A DNA stretch of 64,000 nucleotides from Acidipila sp. EB88 (lineage in GTDB: Bacteria > Acidobacteriota > Terriglobia > Terriglobales > Acidobacteriaceae). Shown piece by piece: positions 8,007 to 18,000 of the stretch (the stretch's first letter is position 1; each line of letters starts with the position of its first letter). The stretch lies in NCBI RefSeq assembly GCF_003858395.1, contig NZ_QWEV01000005.1, positions 3,658,001-3,722,000 on the forward strand, written 5' to 3'. The position numbers were made by a program, and so were the translations under genes. The notes beneath the pieces are model-generated. The model did no database searches. It had not been told where the DNA came from and saw nothing but the letters and a program-made list of their open reading frames with translations.

Positions 8007-10325
8007 TTATCGCACCTTCCAGCGTGTGGAAAGTGCGGCGAGCTTGTCGTCCAGCGTGGCGGGTGGTGCGGGTGGGCGAGGCTGCCGGGAGTTTGCGGGT
8101 GGCGCGGGGCGTCCGGCTCCGGGCTTTGCGGGGAGCTTGTCCGCGGGCTTCGCCGGGACGACCTTGGCGGTGGAAAGCGCTTTCATCGACAGCGCGATGC
8201 GCTTGGAGTTGGCGTCGGCGGAGAGCACCTTGACCTTGACAATCTGGCCGACCTTGACCGCGTCGTGTGGGTCCTTGATGTAGTGCGAGGCGAGTTCCGA
8301 GATGTGCACGAGGCCGTCCTGGTGGACGCCGATGTCAACGAATGCGCCGAACTTGGTGACATTGGTGACGACGCCTTCGAGCACCATGTCGGGCTGCACG
8401 TCGGCGAGTTCGCGGACGCCCTCGTGAAAGGTGGGCGCGATGAACTTATCGCGCGGATCGCGGCCGGGCTTGCGCAACTCTTCGAGGATGTCGTTGAGCG
8501 TGAAGGTGCCGGCGGAGGAGAACCGTGCACGATCGACGCCATCGAGTAAGTGCGGCTTGCTGATGATCTCGGGGATCGAGGTGCCGGTGGCCGCGGCAAT
8601 CTGCCCCACCACTGCGTAGCTTTCGGGATGGACCGCGGTAGCGTCAAGCGGTTCGGAGCCGCCACGGATGCGCAGGAAGCCTGCCGCCTGCTCGAAGGTC
8701 TTGGCACCGATGCCGGACACCTCTTTGAGCTGCGTGCGGGCGCGAAAGCGGCCGTTCTGGTTGCGGTACTCGACGATGTTGAGGGCCACGCGCTCGGTGA
8801 TGCCGGCAACGTAGCGCAGCAGCGTCCACGAGGAAGTGTTGAGATCGACGCCGACCTTGTTGACGCAGCTTTCGATGGTGGCTTCAAGCGACTGTTGCAG
8901 CTGGCGCTGGTCCACATCGTGCTGGTACTGGCCGACGCCGATGGCCTTGGGGTCGACCTTGACGAGCTCGGAGAGTGGGTCCTGCAGGCGGCGCGCGATG
9001 GAGATGGCCCCGCGCACGGTGAGGTCGAGCTCGGGAAACTCCTGCCGGGCAACGTCGGAGGCGGAGTACACGCTGGCGCCGGACTCGGAGACCATGACTT
9101 TGAAAATGTCCGTGAGGTTGTTGTCGGCGAGGAAGTCGCGCACGAAGGCGTCGGTCTCGCGCGAGGCGGTGCCGTTGCCGATGGCGATGGCGCGTACGTT
9201 GTGCTGCTGCACCAGCTGCTTCATGGTCTGGTTCGCTTTTGCGGTCTGCCCGGTGTGCGGGTAGATCACGTCGTGCGCCAGGAACTTGCCTGTTTCATCG
9301 ACGATGGCGAGCTTGCAGCCGGTGCGCAGGCCAGGGTCGAGACCGAGCACGGAGATGGGGCCGGCGGGAGCGGCGAGCAGCAGGTTTCCGAGGTTGTCGC
9401 GAAAGACCTGGATGGCGTCGAGGTCGGAACGCTTTTTGAGTTCGAGGCGCAGCTCGCCCTGGACGCTGGAGGAGAGCAGGCGGCTCCAGCAGTCGTCGAT
9501 GGCGAGTTGCAGTTGCGGGGTCCAGTCGCCCTCGGCACGCAGCAGCAGGCTGCGAATGATGCCGGTGGCTCGGGTGGGCTCGAGCTCGATCAGGAAGTAC
9601 AACACCGATTCTGCTTCACCGCGACGGATCGCCAGCATGCGGTGCGATGGGATCGCTTTTGCGGGCTCGCGGTAGTCGTAGTACATCTTGAACTTTTCCT
9701 GCGGGTCGCTGGCCTCGGTGGACTTGCGACTGACGACTACGCCTTCGTCGTGGAGCAGCAGGCGCAAGGCCTTGCGGATCTCGGCGGTGTCAGCGATGCG
9801 CTCGGCCACGATGTGACGCGCGCCCTCGAGCGCTTCGTTGATGGAGGCGACTTCTCTAGAAGGGTCGACAAACTGGGCGGCCAGCTCGAGCAGGGGTTGC
9901 GGTGCGGGCTGCTGGGCCCACAGGTAGTCGGCGAGAGGCTCGAGGCCGCGCTCGCGTGCGATGGTGGCCTTGGTGCGGCGCTTGGGGCGGAAGGGCAGGT
10001 AGAGGTCTTCGAGTTCGCCCTTGTCGCGGGTCGCCTCGAGCCGGGTGCGCAGCTCGTCGGTGAGTTTGCCCTGCTCGGCGATGGACGCGAGGATGGTTTC
10101 GCGGCGTGCGACCAGGTCGCGGAAGTAGCCGAGCTTCTCCTGGATGTCGCGGATCATGACTTCGTCGAGTGCGCCGGTAGCTTCTTTGCGATAGCGCGCG
10201 ATGAAGGGGACGGTGCCGCCTTCATCGAGCAGTGCAACAACTGCCATGAGCGAGCGAAGTGGTACCTGGAGCAGGCTCGCGATGTGGCCGAGCAATTCTG
10301 GGGCAAGTGGTTTGGATTCAGCCAT
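8007..10325 (-). CDS. tex: Tex-family RNA-binding transcription accessory protein
   Basis: This 772-residue protein has the Tex architecture: an N-terminal helical region (GTVPFIARYRKEATGALDE), a YqgF-like RNase H fold (VLGLDPGLRTGCKLAIVDE), helix-hairpin-helix modules (VSGIGAKTFEQAAGFLRI), and a C-terminal S1 RNA-binding domain (EGVVTNVTKFGAFVDIGVHQ). A basic proline/alanine-rich tail follows. Tex binds nucleic acid non-specifically and acts in transcription and RNA metabolism. The start at ATG 10325 is where homology begins; the open frame extends upstream but into the divergent gene's leader. The Shine-Dalgarno sequence is weak. Confidence 0.95.
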   Translation of the reverse strand: MAESKPLAPELLGHIASLLQVPLRSLMAVVALLDEGGTVPFIARYRKEATGALDEVMIRDIQEKLGYFRDLVARRETILASIAEQGKLTDELRTRLEATRDKGELEDLYLPFRPKRRTKATIARERGLEPLADYLWAQQPAPQPLLELAAQFVDPSREVASINEALEGARHIVAERIADTAEIRKALRLLLHDEGVVVSRKSTEASDPQEKFKMYYDYREPAKAIPSHRMLAIRRGEAESVLYFLIELEPTRATGIIRSLLLRAEGDWTPQLQLAIDDCWSRLLSSSVQGELRLELKKRSDLDAIQVFRDNLGNLLLAAPAGPISVLGLDPGLRTGCKLAIVDETGKFLAHDVIYPHTGQTAKANQTMKQLVQQHNVRAIAIGNGTASRETDAFVRDFLADNNLTDIFKVMVSESGASVYSASDVARQEFPELDLTVRGAISIARRLQDPLSELVKVDPKAIGVGQYQHDVDQRQLQQSLEATIESCVNKVGVDLNTSSWTLLRYVAGITERVALNIVEYRNQNGRFRARTQLKEVSGIGAKTFEQAAGFLRIRGGSEPLDATAVHPESYAVVGQIAAATGTSIPEIISKPHLLDGVDRARFSSAGTFTLNDILEELRKPGRDPRDKFIAPTFHEGVRELADVQPDMVLEGVVTNVTKFGAFVDIGVHQDGLVHISELASHYIKDPHDAVKVGQIVKVKVLSADANSKRIALSMKALSTAKVVPAKPADKLPAKPGAGRPAPPANSRQPRPPAPPATLDDKLAALSTRWKVR

Positions 10326-10444
10326 GGTTTCAAAGCAATGGTAGCTGGAGGCACAGAGGAAAACCCGGCCGGTGCCGGGATGCGCGCTGGCGGGAACCGA
10401 GTTCGCAAACCGGCTCTGCAAGCTGCGGCTTGCATAATAGAGGG

Positions 10445-10702
10445 ATGGCAATACGGAATGAATGGACAGAGTGGCACCTGACGCCGGGCGGCTGGGAGCG
10501 TGGTTCGACGCGGGTGCAGGGCAAGGGCAACACGTGGGCGGATGAACCCGGCGATCGCGTGCTTTCCTTTGTGTACAAGGAAGTCTCAACCAGTGCGTCG
10601 CCGGAGGCTTCGATCACGTCGGAGGAGACCTGGCGCTCCAAGACAGCAACGGATATCGACGCGCTGCTGCAACAGCATGGAGCCAGCCCTCGCATGTTGT
10701 AG
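10445..10702 (+). CDS. Conserved hypothetical protein (85 aa)
   Basis: The frame starts MAIRNEWTEWHLTPGGWERG and ends in a perfect terminator. The N-terminal half has a tryptophan-rich NEW-EW-LTP-GW pattern typical of a small stand-alone domain, and the end (DIDALLQQHGASPRML) looks helical. I do not recognise a named family. GAGGG abuts the ATG, which is too close for a good ribosome site, so a TTG at 10430 is a possible alternative start. It diverges from tex. Confidence 0.75.
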   Translation: MAIRNEWTEWHLTPGGWERGSTRVQGKGNTWADEPGDRVLSFVYKEVSTSASPEASITSEETWRSKTATDIDALLQQHGASPRML

Positions 10703-10715
10703 GCGAGGTGCAGAC

Positions 10716-10749
10716 GCAGAAAAGGAGACCGCGCGGTCTCCTTTTCTGC
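10716..10749. terminator. Bidirectional intrinsic terminator
   Basis: A perfect 15-bp stem is formed by GCAGAAAAGGAGACC (10716-10730), loop GCGC, and its complement (10735-10749). The internal A4/T4 tracts give a T-run on either strand. It lies between the convergent hypothetical gene and secG and should stop both. Confidence 0.92.
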
Positions 10750-10794
10750 TGATGGTTTGCGCTCGATGGGCGCTATGCGGCAGGTGTGACGCGA

Positions 10795-11100
10795 CTACTT
10801 CCTGGCGGGGGTCGCGGGGGTGGTCTGGGTCGTCTTGGTGCCCGACAGGACCGAGTGCCCGACACCGGAGTTGCGCTGCATCAGCGCGAACAGGCCGATG
10901 CTGGTAAACATGAAGGCGATGGCGCACCAGGTGGTGGACTTGGAAAGAACATTGGAGGCACCGCGCGGACCAAACGCTGTCTGCGAACCCTGGCCGCCGA
11001 AGGCGCTGGCGAGATCAGCGCTCTTGCCCTGCTGCAGCAGGATCACACCGATCAGGAAGAGACAGAGCAGAACGTGGATGATCGTGAGCAGGATAACCAT
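10795..11100 (-). CDS. secG: SecG, preprotein translocase subunit
   Basis: This 101-residue inner-membrane protein has two predicted helices: [20 protein letters not shown], and [18 protein letters not shown]. Between them lies the conserved cytoplasmic loop [16 protein letters not shown], diagnostic of SecG, followed by a flexible Thr/Pro-rich tail. SecG joins SecY and SecE in the protein-export channel and assists SecA cycling. The length and topology are normal. A tRNA-Leu gene lies 130 bases upstream on the same strand. Confidence 0.96.
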   Translation of the reverse strand: MVILLTIIHVLLCLFLIGVILLQQGKSADLASAFGGQGSQTAFGPRGASNVLSKSTTWCAIAFMFTSIGLFALMQRNSGVGHSVLSGTKTTQTTPATPARK

Positions 11101-11230
11101 GGGTGATGGGATCTTTCGGGGTGAGAAGTGCTGGAGCTGAGACTGTTTCGAGTCTTTAAAGCGAGGTCGACGCAGGATGAGGAAGCCCGCGATTCAGAAG
11201 GCGCATGCTGCGCCCGGTACAGAAAAGCCT

Positions 11231-11314
11231 TGGTGCGGAAGGGGGGACTTGAACCCCCACGCCTCTCGGCGCCACCCCCTCAAGATGGTGTGTCTGCCAT
11301 TTCACCACTTCCGC
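11231..11314 (-). tRNA. tRNA-Leu(GAG)
   Basis: Read on the minus strand, the acceptor stem is GCGGAAG paired with CTTCCGC, followed by discriminator A and an encoded CCA (11231-11233). The anticodon loop TTGAGGG between CCATC and GGTGG gives anticodon GAG, reading CUC/CUU leucine codons. A long variable arm (GCGCC-GAGA-GGCGT region) fits the class II tRNA-Leu fold, and the T-arm GGGGG-TTCAAGT-CCCCC is perfect. Length is 84 bases including CCA. Confidence 0.96.
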
Positions 11315-11409
11315 AAAACCGAGCACATGCGGCAACCTGCGCCGCGAGCGTCGCTCCGAAACTGAGTATAGCAAAAGCCGCCGTGCGGGCAAGTGCGGGC
11401 GCGGCGCGG

Positions 11410-12231
11410 CTACTGCGCGGGTGTGCCGGGCACAGGCGCTGGTGGTTGGGCGAGTGCCTTGTCGATGGCGGCGGCGGCAAGCGGGGTCATCGCGGCGAAG
11501 CCCGCGGGGTTGGGGTGCAGGCCGTCGCCGGAGAGCTCGCGCCGCAGCATGCCCGCGGGGTCCACCATGGCCTTGAAGTAGTCGAGATAAACGAGACTGT
11601 TGGCGGCACAGTAATGTTCGAGCCAGGCGTTGAGCGTGAGGATCTGTGCGGGTGGGCGGCCGGTGGTCATATTTGGAAACACATAGTTGCTGACGGGCAT
11701 GACGGAAGAAAACACGACGCGCACGCCGTTGGCGCGTGCGAGTTCCGCGAGCGAGGCGTAGTCACTTTCGATCTGCGTGAGGGTCTCAGGGCCGGTGTTG
11801 CCGGCGAGGTCGTTGGTGCCGGCGAGGATCACGACCAGCGCCGGGCGGAGGGCGAGGACGTCCTGGCGGAAACGCACCAGCATCTGCGGGGTGGTCTGTC
11901 CGCCGATGCCGCGGTTGACGTAGTTTTTGCCGGGGAAGTACTGGTCGAGGTGCCAGCCGTCGGTGATGGAGTCGCCGAAGAAGACGACGCGTCTTTCGCC
12001 GGGCAGGGCCGGGGCGAGCGCGGCGTTGGCGGCGGCATAGCGGCTGAGCTGGCCGTAGTCATTGGCGAGGCGACGGTAGCGGTCGAGCTCCTGCTGCTGC
12101 GCTACGACGGCATCGCTGGACATGTGCGCGGGGTCGACCGGCTGCGGAGGCGCCTGCTGGCTGGTGGCACAGGGAACACCGGCACAACCGGCGGAGAGGG
12201 CGAGTGTCAACAAAGCGCGCAGAGCTGGCAT
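11410..12231 (-). CDS. Exported SGNH/GDSL-family hydrolase
   Basis: This 273-residue protein has an N-terminal export signal (MPALRALLTLALSAGC) and an SGNH fold. Block I is FFGDSITDGW (nucleophile Ser88), block II the Gly in NRGIGGQTT, block III LAGTNDL (Asn), and block V SGDGLHPN (Asp/His). Family members remove acyl groups from lipids, acylated sugars or other esters, here outside the cytoplasm. A Cys at residue 16 might be lipidated, but the preceding residues are not a good lipobox. The gene diverges from the antiporter gene. Confidence 0.92.
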   Translation of the reverse strand: MPALRALLTLALSAGCAGVPCATSQQAPPQPVDPAHMSSDAVVAQQQELDRYRRLANDYGQLSRYAAANAALAPALPGERRVVFFGDSITDGWHLDQYFPGKNYVNRGIGGQTTPQMLVRFRQDVLALRPALVVILAGTNDLAGNTGPETLTQIESDYASLAELARANGVRVVFSSVMPVSNYVFPNMTTGRPPAQILTLNAWLEHYCAANSLVYLDYFKAMVDPAGMLRRELSGDGLHPNPAGFAAMTPLAAAAIDKALAQPPAPVPGTPAQ

Positions 12232-12326
12232 GCGCGTACGCTACCACCACGCCGGGCAGCGACGCTACCCGGGAGGTGCGCGGTTGGCCGCGCGGTGGCG
12301 CGTATCTCTGGTAGGAATGGGACGGT

Positions 12327-13604
12327 ATGACCGCCTTTGCGCTTGCGAGCATTTTCATCTCCGTGGCCGCGCTGCTCTCGTTCGCGAATCACCGGATCGC
12401 GCGCGTGCCCTTTCCCACGGGCATGACGATGTTGTCGCTGCTGCTGGCAACGCTGCTGCTGTCCGCGGGCAAGATCGCCGGGTTTGCCGCGGCGGTGCAT
12501 TCAAACCAGATGATTTCTGTCGTCGCGGGGATTGACTTCAACCGGCTGGTGCTGCACGGGATGCTTGCGTTTCTGCTGTTTGCCGGTGCGCTGCAGATCG
12601 ATGCGGCGCGGCTGCTCCGGCAGAAGTGGCCGGTGCTGGCGCTGTCGATCGTGAGCACCGCGGTCTCGACGGTGGTGGTGGCGTTGCTGTGCCGGGCGGT
12701 GCTGCCGCTGCTTGGCCTGCCGATCCCGATGAGCAGCGCGCTGCTGCTGGGCGCGGTGTTGTCGCCGACGGACCCGGTGGCGGCGCTCGCGATTTTGCGC
12801 AAGGCCGGCGTTGCGGAGGCGCTGGAGACGCAGCTTTCGGGCGAGGCGTTGTTTAACGACGCGGTGGGCGCGGTGTTGTTCATTGTGCTGCTCGAGACCG
12901 CGCATACGGGGCAGCTGCCGCCGCCCGGGGTATTCGCTGGTTTGCTGCTGCGCGAGGCGGGGCTGGGTATCGTGCTGGGTTTGCTGGTGGGGCTTGTGGG
13001 GGCGTTGCTGATCAAGCTGACGGATGCGTACCGGACGGAGATTCTGCTGACGCTGGCGCTGTGCATGGGCGGCTATGCGCTGGCGGATGCGCTGCATGCC
13101 TCGGCTCCGCTGGAGGCGGTGGTGTGCGGCCTGGTGCTGGGCGGCACGCTGCATGACCAGGTGTTTTCAAAGCAGGCACAGGATTATGTCGATAAATTCT
13201 GGGATTTAGTGGACGGCATTTTGAACGCGCTGCTGTTTCTTTTGCTGGGGCTGGAGCTGGTGGTGGTGGAGCTGCACCTGCCGTTCCTGCTTGCGGGTGC
13301 TCTGGTGATTCCGCTGGTGCTGCTGGCGCGGGTGGTCAGTGTCGCGGTAGTGATGGTGCCGTGGCTGGGCTTTTGCCGGAAGCTTGGGTCGTCGCTGGCG
13401 GTGATGACGTGGGGCGGCATGCGGGGAGCGCTGAGCGTGGCTCTGGCGCTGTCGCTGCCGGCCTCGCCGGAGCGGGCGCTGCTGCTGACCATCACGTACG
13501 TGGTGGTGGTGTTCGCCATCGTGGTGCAGGGGCTGACGATCGGAAAGCTGGCGCAACGAGTCGGCGGCAGCGGCGCGCCAGCCGCGGAGGACCTGGCATG
13601 CTGA
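12327..13604 (+). CDS. Na+/H+ antiporter, CPA1 family
   Basis: This 425-residue integral membrane protein has about 12 hydrophobic segments. The CPA1 ion-binding signatures are present: LSPTDPVAALAILRK, and SGEALFNDAVG containing the ND pair. TWGGMRGALSVALALSLP, typical of the NhaP/YjcE group, lies near the C-terminus. These proteins exchange Na+ or K+ for H+ across the inner membrane in pH and salt homeostasis. The last 7 bases overlap the start of the next gene, so the two are translationally coupled. There is no long cytoplasmic tail of the eukaryotic NHE type. Confidence 0.93.
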   Translation: MTAFALASIFISVAALLSFANHRIARVPFPTGMTMLSLLLATLLLSAGKIAGFAAAVHSNQMISVVAGIDFNRLVLHGMLAFLLFAGALQIDAARLLRQKWPVLALSIVSTAVSTVVVALLCRAVLPLLGLPIPMSSALLLGAVLSPTDPVAALAILRKAGVAEALETQLSGEALFNDAVGAVLFIVLLETAHTGQLPPPGVFAGLLLREAGLGIVLGLLVGLVGALLIKLTDAYRTEILLTLALCMGGYALADALHASAPLEAVVCGLVLGGTLHDQVFSKQAQDYVDKFWDLVDGILNALLFLLLGLELVVVELHLPFLLAGALVIPLVLLARVVSVAVVMVPWLGFCRKLGSSLAVMTWGGMRGALSVALALSLPASPERALLLTITYVVVVFAIVVQGLTIGKLAQRVGGSGAPAAEDLAC

Positions 13605-14788
13605 TCGCCGAGGCACTGCGGGCGCTGGGCGACGCGGCGCTCACCGAGGAGCGGATCGCGAGGACGATCCGGCCGCTGTTTGCACGCACGCTCTCGCCAG
13701 GCGGGAGCTATCTGGCGAACCACACGCTGGGTCGTCCGCTGGACCAGGCAGAGCAGGACGTGGCGGAAGCGACGCAGCTGTGGGCCGTGCAGTTGCGGGA
13801 TGCGTGGTCGCCGTGGCTTGCGGAAGAAGCGAGCTACCGCGAGGCGATCGCCGCGCTGCTGGGGTTGGCGCGTGCGGACTGCGTGGTGCCAAGGGTTTCG
13901 GCGGGGCATGCGCTGCGTGCGGTGCTGAACACGCTGCCGGATGGAGCGATTGTGCTGACGACGCGCGAGGAGTTTGCGTCAGTCGCGGTGGTGATGGCGC
14001 AGTACCGTGCGCTGGGGCGGATCCAGGTGGTGTTTGCGGAGGCAACCGGTGACGCGCTCGCAGCGGAACTGCTGCGGCAGCCGGTGCGGCTCATGGTGGT
14101 GTCGCAGGTGTTCTATGTGGATGGACGCGTGCTTGCGGGTGTGCCTGAGCTGGCAGCGGCGTGCCACGCGCATGGCGCGGAGCTGCTGGTGGATGCGTAC
14201 CACGCGCTTGGGGCGGTGCCGTTTTCGATGGATGCGCTGGGCTGCGATTATGTGATCGGCGGTTGTTACAAATACCTGCGCGGCGGACCGGGGGCTGCGT
14301 TCCTGGCGTTGTCGCCACAGGTGCTGGAACGGGGGCGTCGCCCGCTCGATACAGGGTGGTTTGCGCAGGAGCCGGGGGCTGAGGACAGCGTGTGGGACGC
14401 GGGCGGACCCGTGCTGCGCGCGGGCGGCAATGCGTGGCTGGAAGCGACACCGCCGGTGCTCACGTATTACCAGGCCCGCAGCGGGCTCGCGCTGACACGG
14501 GGGCTAGGCGTGGAGCGGCTGCGTGCGTACTCGCTGGCACAGCTCGCGCTGCTGCGTGATCTGCTTGAGGACCGGGGTATCCCGTCGGTGGGTGGCGATG
14601 CAGGGCATGGTGCGTTTCTGTGCATTCGGTGCGAGGACCCGGCGGGAGTGGTCGCGGCGCTGGGTGCGCGGGGCATCGTGGTGGACCATCGCGTGGGGTA
14701 TGTGCGCGCGTGCCCTGACTGCTTGACGACGGGCGAGGAACTGCAGGGGGTTGCCGATGCCCTGGCGGAGTGTCTGCGGCGGCGATGA
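13598..14788 (+). CDS. Kynureninase-like PLP enzyme (aminotransferase class V)
   Basis: This 396-residue PLP-dependent fold-type I enzyme starts at ATG 13598 inside the end of the antiporter gene. YLANHTLGRPLDQ near the N-terminus resembles the kynureninase YLDGNSLG block. VDAYHALGAVPFSMDALG holds the cofactor Asp/His region, and GGCYKYLRGGPG carries the Schiff-base Lys in the form used by kynureninase. Kynureninase splits kynurenine to anthranilate and alanine, but the rest of that pathway is not nearby, so a related C-S or C-C lyase or aminotransferase role is equally possible. Overlap with a cation/proton antiporter is unusual company for such an enzyme. Confidence 0.85.
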   Translation: MLIAEALRALGDAALTEERIARTIRPLFARTLSPGGSYLANHTLGRPLDQAEQDVAEATQLWAVQLRDAWSPWLAEEASYREAIAALLGLARADCVVPRVSAGHALRAVLNTLPDGAIVLTTREEFASVAVVMAQYRALGRIQVVFAEATGDALAAELLRQPVRLMVVSQVFYVDGRVLAGVPELAAACHAHGAELLVDAYHALGAVPFSMDALGCDYVIGGCYKYLRGGPGAAFLALSPQVLERGRRPLDTGWFAQEPGAEDSVWDAGGPVLRAGGNAWLEATPPVLTYYQARSGLALTRGLGVERLRAYSLAQLALLRDLLEDRGIPSVGGDAGHGAFLCIRCEDPAGVVAALGARGIVVDHRVGYVRACPDCLTTGEELQGVADALAECLRRR

Positions 14789-15023
14789 GCGGGGCAAGTT
14801 CCCCTGCGCGGGAGGCGGTCACTTCGTGACTTGTTCTCGTTTTGTGACAAGCTCCTGCGGCTGTGTGACTCGTTTGAGGAGTGCGAGGCGCTATATTCGG
14901 TACCACGTTTTCCTGCTTGGGGACTGGTTTTCCTCAGGCCTCCGCGCCTTTATGGGGCGGGTGGTGCGTGGGGATTGCGGGTCGGGGCTGCCCATGCCGG
15001 CAGAGCTAAAATAGGGAAGTCCC

Positions 15024-18000
15024 ATGGCTGAATTCACTCACCTGCACCTCCATACCGACTTCTCCCTTCTTGATGGCGCGTGCGACGTCGACAAGCTCGT
15101 CAAGCGCGTGCAGGACATCGGGCAGACCTCGGTCGCGATCACGGATCACGGCAACATTTACGGCGCGGTGCACTTTTTCGAGGCCGCGAAGAAGCAGGGG
15201 ATCAAGCCGATCCTGGGCTGCGAGCTGTACGTGTGCCAGAAGGAAGATCATCGCGCGGATCCGCAGGGGGATGACTACAACCACCTGCTGGTGCTGGCCG
15301 AGAACGAGGAAGGCTACCGCAACCTCGTGCGCATCACGTCCGAGGCTTCGCTGCACGGCTTTTATCGCAAGCCGCGTATTTCCAAGAAGTACCTGGCGGA
15401 GCATGCTTCAGGGCTGGTGGGTTTTTCAGGCTGCCTTGCGGGCGAGTTGTCGCAGCACCTGATGAAGGACAACTACGAGGGTGCGAAGCGTACCGCCTCG
15501 CAGTACCAGGATATTTTCGGGCGCGGCAACTTCTTCCTGGAGATCCAGGACCAGGGGCTCGAGCTCGAGAAGAAGATTCATGCGGACCTGTTCCGGCTCG
15601 AGAAGGAAATGGACATTCCGCTGGTTGCGACCAATGACAGCCACTATCTGTGCGAGGACGATCACCATGCGCACGAGGTGCTGCTGTGCGTGCAGACCGC
15701 GGGCTCGATCCACGACCCGAAACGCTTCAAGTTCGACTCGGACCAGTTCTATGTAAAGACCGCAGCGGAGATGGAGCAGGTGTTCTCGCATGCGCCGCAG
15801 GTGGTGAGCCGCACGATGCAGTTCGCCGAGCGCTGCTCGCTCAAGCTGAACAAGGTCGAGAACCCGTTCCCGGAGTTTGCTGTTCCCGCTGGCCACACTA
15901 TCGATTCGTACTTCGAGCAGGTGTGCCGCGAAGGCTTTCGCAAGCGCATGGATACGGCGGTACGGCATTTGCAGGACAAGGGGCTGCTGCGCCAGCCGAT
16001 CTCGGATTATCACGCCCGGCTTGAGCGCGAGATCGAGTGCATCAAGGCGATGAAGTTCCCCGGCTACTTCCTGATCGTGTGGGATTTCATTCGCTACGCG
16101 CGTGAGCAGGATATTCCGGTCGGCCCGGGCCGTGGGTCTGCTGCCGGTTCGCTGGTGGCGTACGTGATGGAGATCACCAATATTGATCCGCTGCAGAATG
16201 CGTTGCTGTTTGAGCGTTTTCTGAATCCCGAACGCGTGTCCATGCCCGATATCGATATTGACTTCGACATGAACCGGCGCGGCGAAGTCATTGACTACGT
16301 GACGCGCAAGTATGGCCGCGAGCAGGTCGCGCAGATCATCACGTTCAACACCATGGCGGCGAAGGCGGCGATCAAGGACGTGGGCCGTGCGCTGGACCTG
16401 CCGTATGGTGACGTGGATCGCATTGCCAAGATGATTCCGCCGACGATCGGCATTACGCTTTCGCAGGCGTTGAAGGACTCGGCGCAGTTGCAGGAGGCGT
16501 ACGACAAAGATCCGCAGATGCGCGAGGTGATCGACACCGCGCTGCGGCTCGAGGGGCTGGTGCGCGGGGCGGGTGTGCATGCGGCGGGCGTGGTGATTGC
16601 GCCGCGACCGTTGACGGACCTGGTGCCGCTTTCGCGATCGAAGAACGAAGAAATCGTGACTGCGTATGACATGAAGGCCATTGAGAAGCTCGGGCTGCTC
16701 AAGATGGACTTCCTGGGGCTGACCACGCTCACGGTGATCGACGACTGCCTGAAACTGTTGAAGAAGAGCGGCGTGGTTGTGGATCTCGAGACGATCCCGC
16801 TCGACGATCAGGAGACGTACGAGAAGGTGTTTCACCGGGCGCTGACGTCGGGTGTGTTTCAGTTCGAATCAGGCGGCATGCGCGATGTGCTGCGCCGCTA
16901 CAAGCCGACCTCGGTGGAGGATCTGACAGCGTTGAACGCGCTGTACCGGCCGGGCCCGATCCAGGGCGGCATGATCGACGACTTTATTGAACGCAAGTGG
17001 GGCCGTCGCAAGGTGGAGTATGACCTGCCGCCGATGGAGTCGATTCTGAAGGAGACGCTGGGCGTCATCGTGTACCAGGAGCAGGTGATGCAGATCGCGA
17101 ATGCGGTCGCGGGCTACTCGCTGGGCGAGGCGGATTTGCTGCGCCGCGCGATGGGTAAGAAGAATCTCGAGGAGATGACCAAGCAGCGGGCGCGCTTTGT
17201 GTCGGGCGCGGCGGAAAAGAAGTTTCCCAAGGATGTGGTCACCAGGGTCTTCGACCTGATGGAGCAGTTTGCCGGGTACGGCTTCAACAAGTCGCACTCC
17301 GCGGCGTACGCGTTGCTGGCGTACCACACGGCGTATCTCAAGACGCATCACCCGGTGGAGTTCATGGCGGCGCTGCTGACGTCGGAAATCTCCAAGCCTG
17401 AGAACGTGGTGAAGTACATCAAGGAGTGCCGTGAGCTGGGCATCGCGGTGGAACCGCCGGATGTGCGTTTGAGTGGCGCCAACTTTACACCGAACACGAC
17501 CGAGGCGGGCGCCGCGATCCGCTTCGGGCTGACCGCGATCAAGAACGTTGGCCGCAATGCTATTGACTCGATCCTGTTGGTGCGCGATGAACTGACGGCA
17601 GGGGGCAAGGCCTTCCAGTCGTACTGGGAGTTCTGCGAGAAGGTCGATCTGCGCCTGATGAACAAGCGGGTGCTGGAGTCGCTGATCAAGGCGGGCGCTC
17701 TGGATTCGTTTGGCCGCCGCTCGCAGTTGATGGCTGCCGCCGACAAGGCGATTGAGCGCGCGCAGAAAGCGCAGCGCGACCTTGCCAGCGGACAGCATGG
17801 GCTGTTCGGGATCTTTGACGACCATCCGGTGCATAGTGCTGCTGCCGACCAGCTGCCGAACATCCCGGACTGGGATGAAAATGAGCGGTTGCAGTCGGAA
17901 AAGGAAGTGCTGGGCTTTTTTGTGTCGGGTCACCCGCTGGATAAGTACGCGGACAAGCTCAGCAACCTGCCCGGGATCGTGGACACCTCGACCGCGCTCG

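Noticed and set aside
8550..10481. 643-residue open frame opposite tex
   Set aside because: Antisense shadow of a conserved gene; no domain, no ribosome site.
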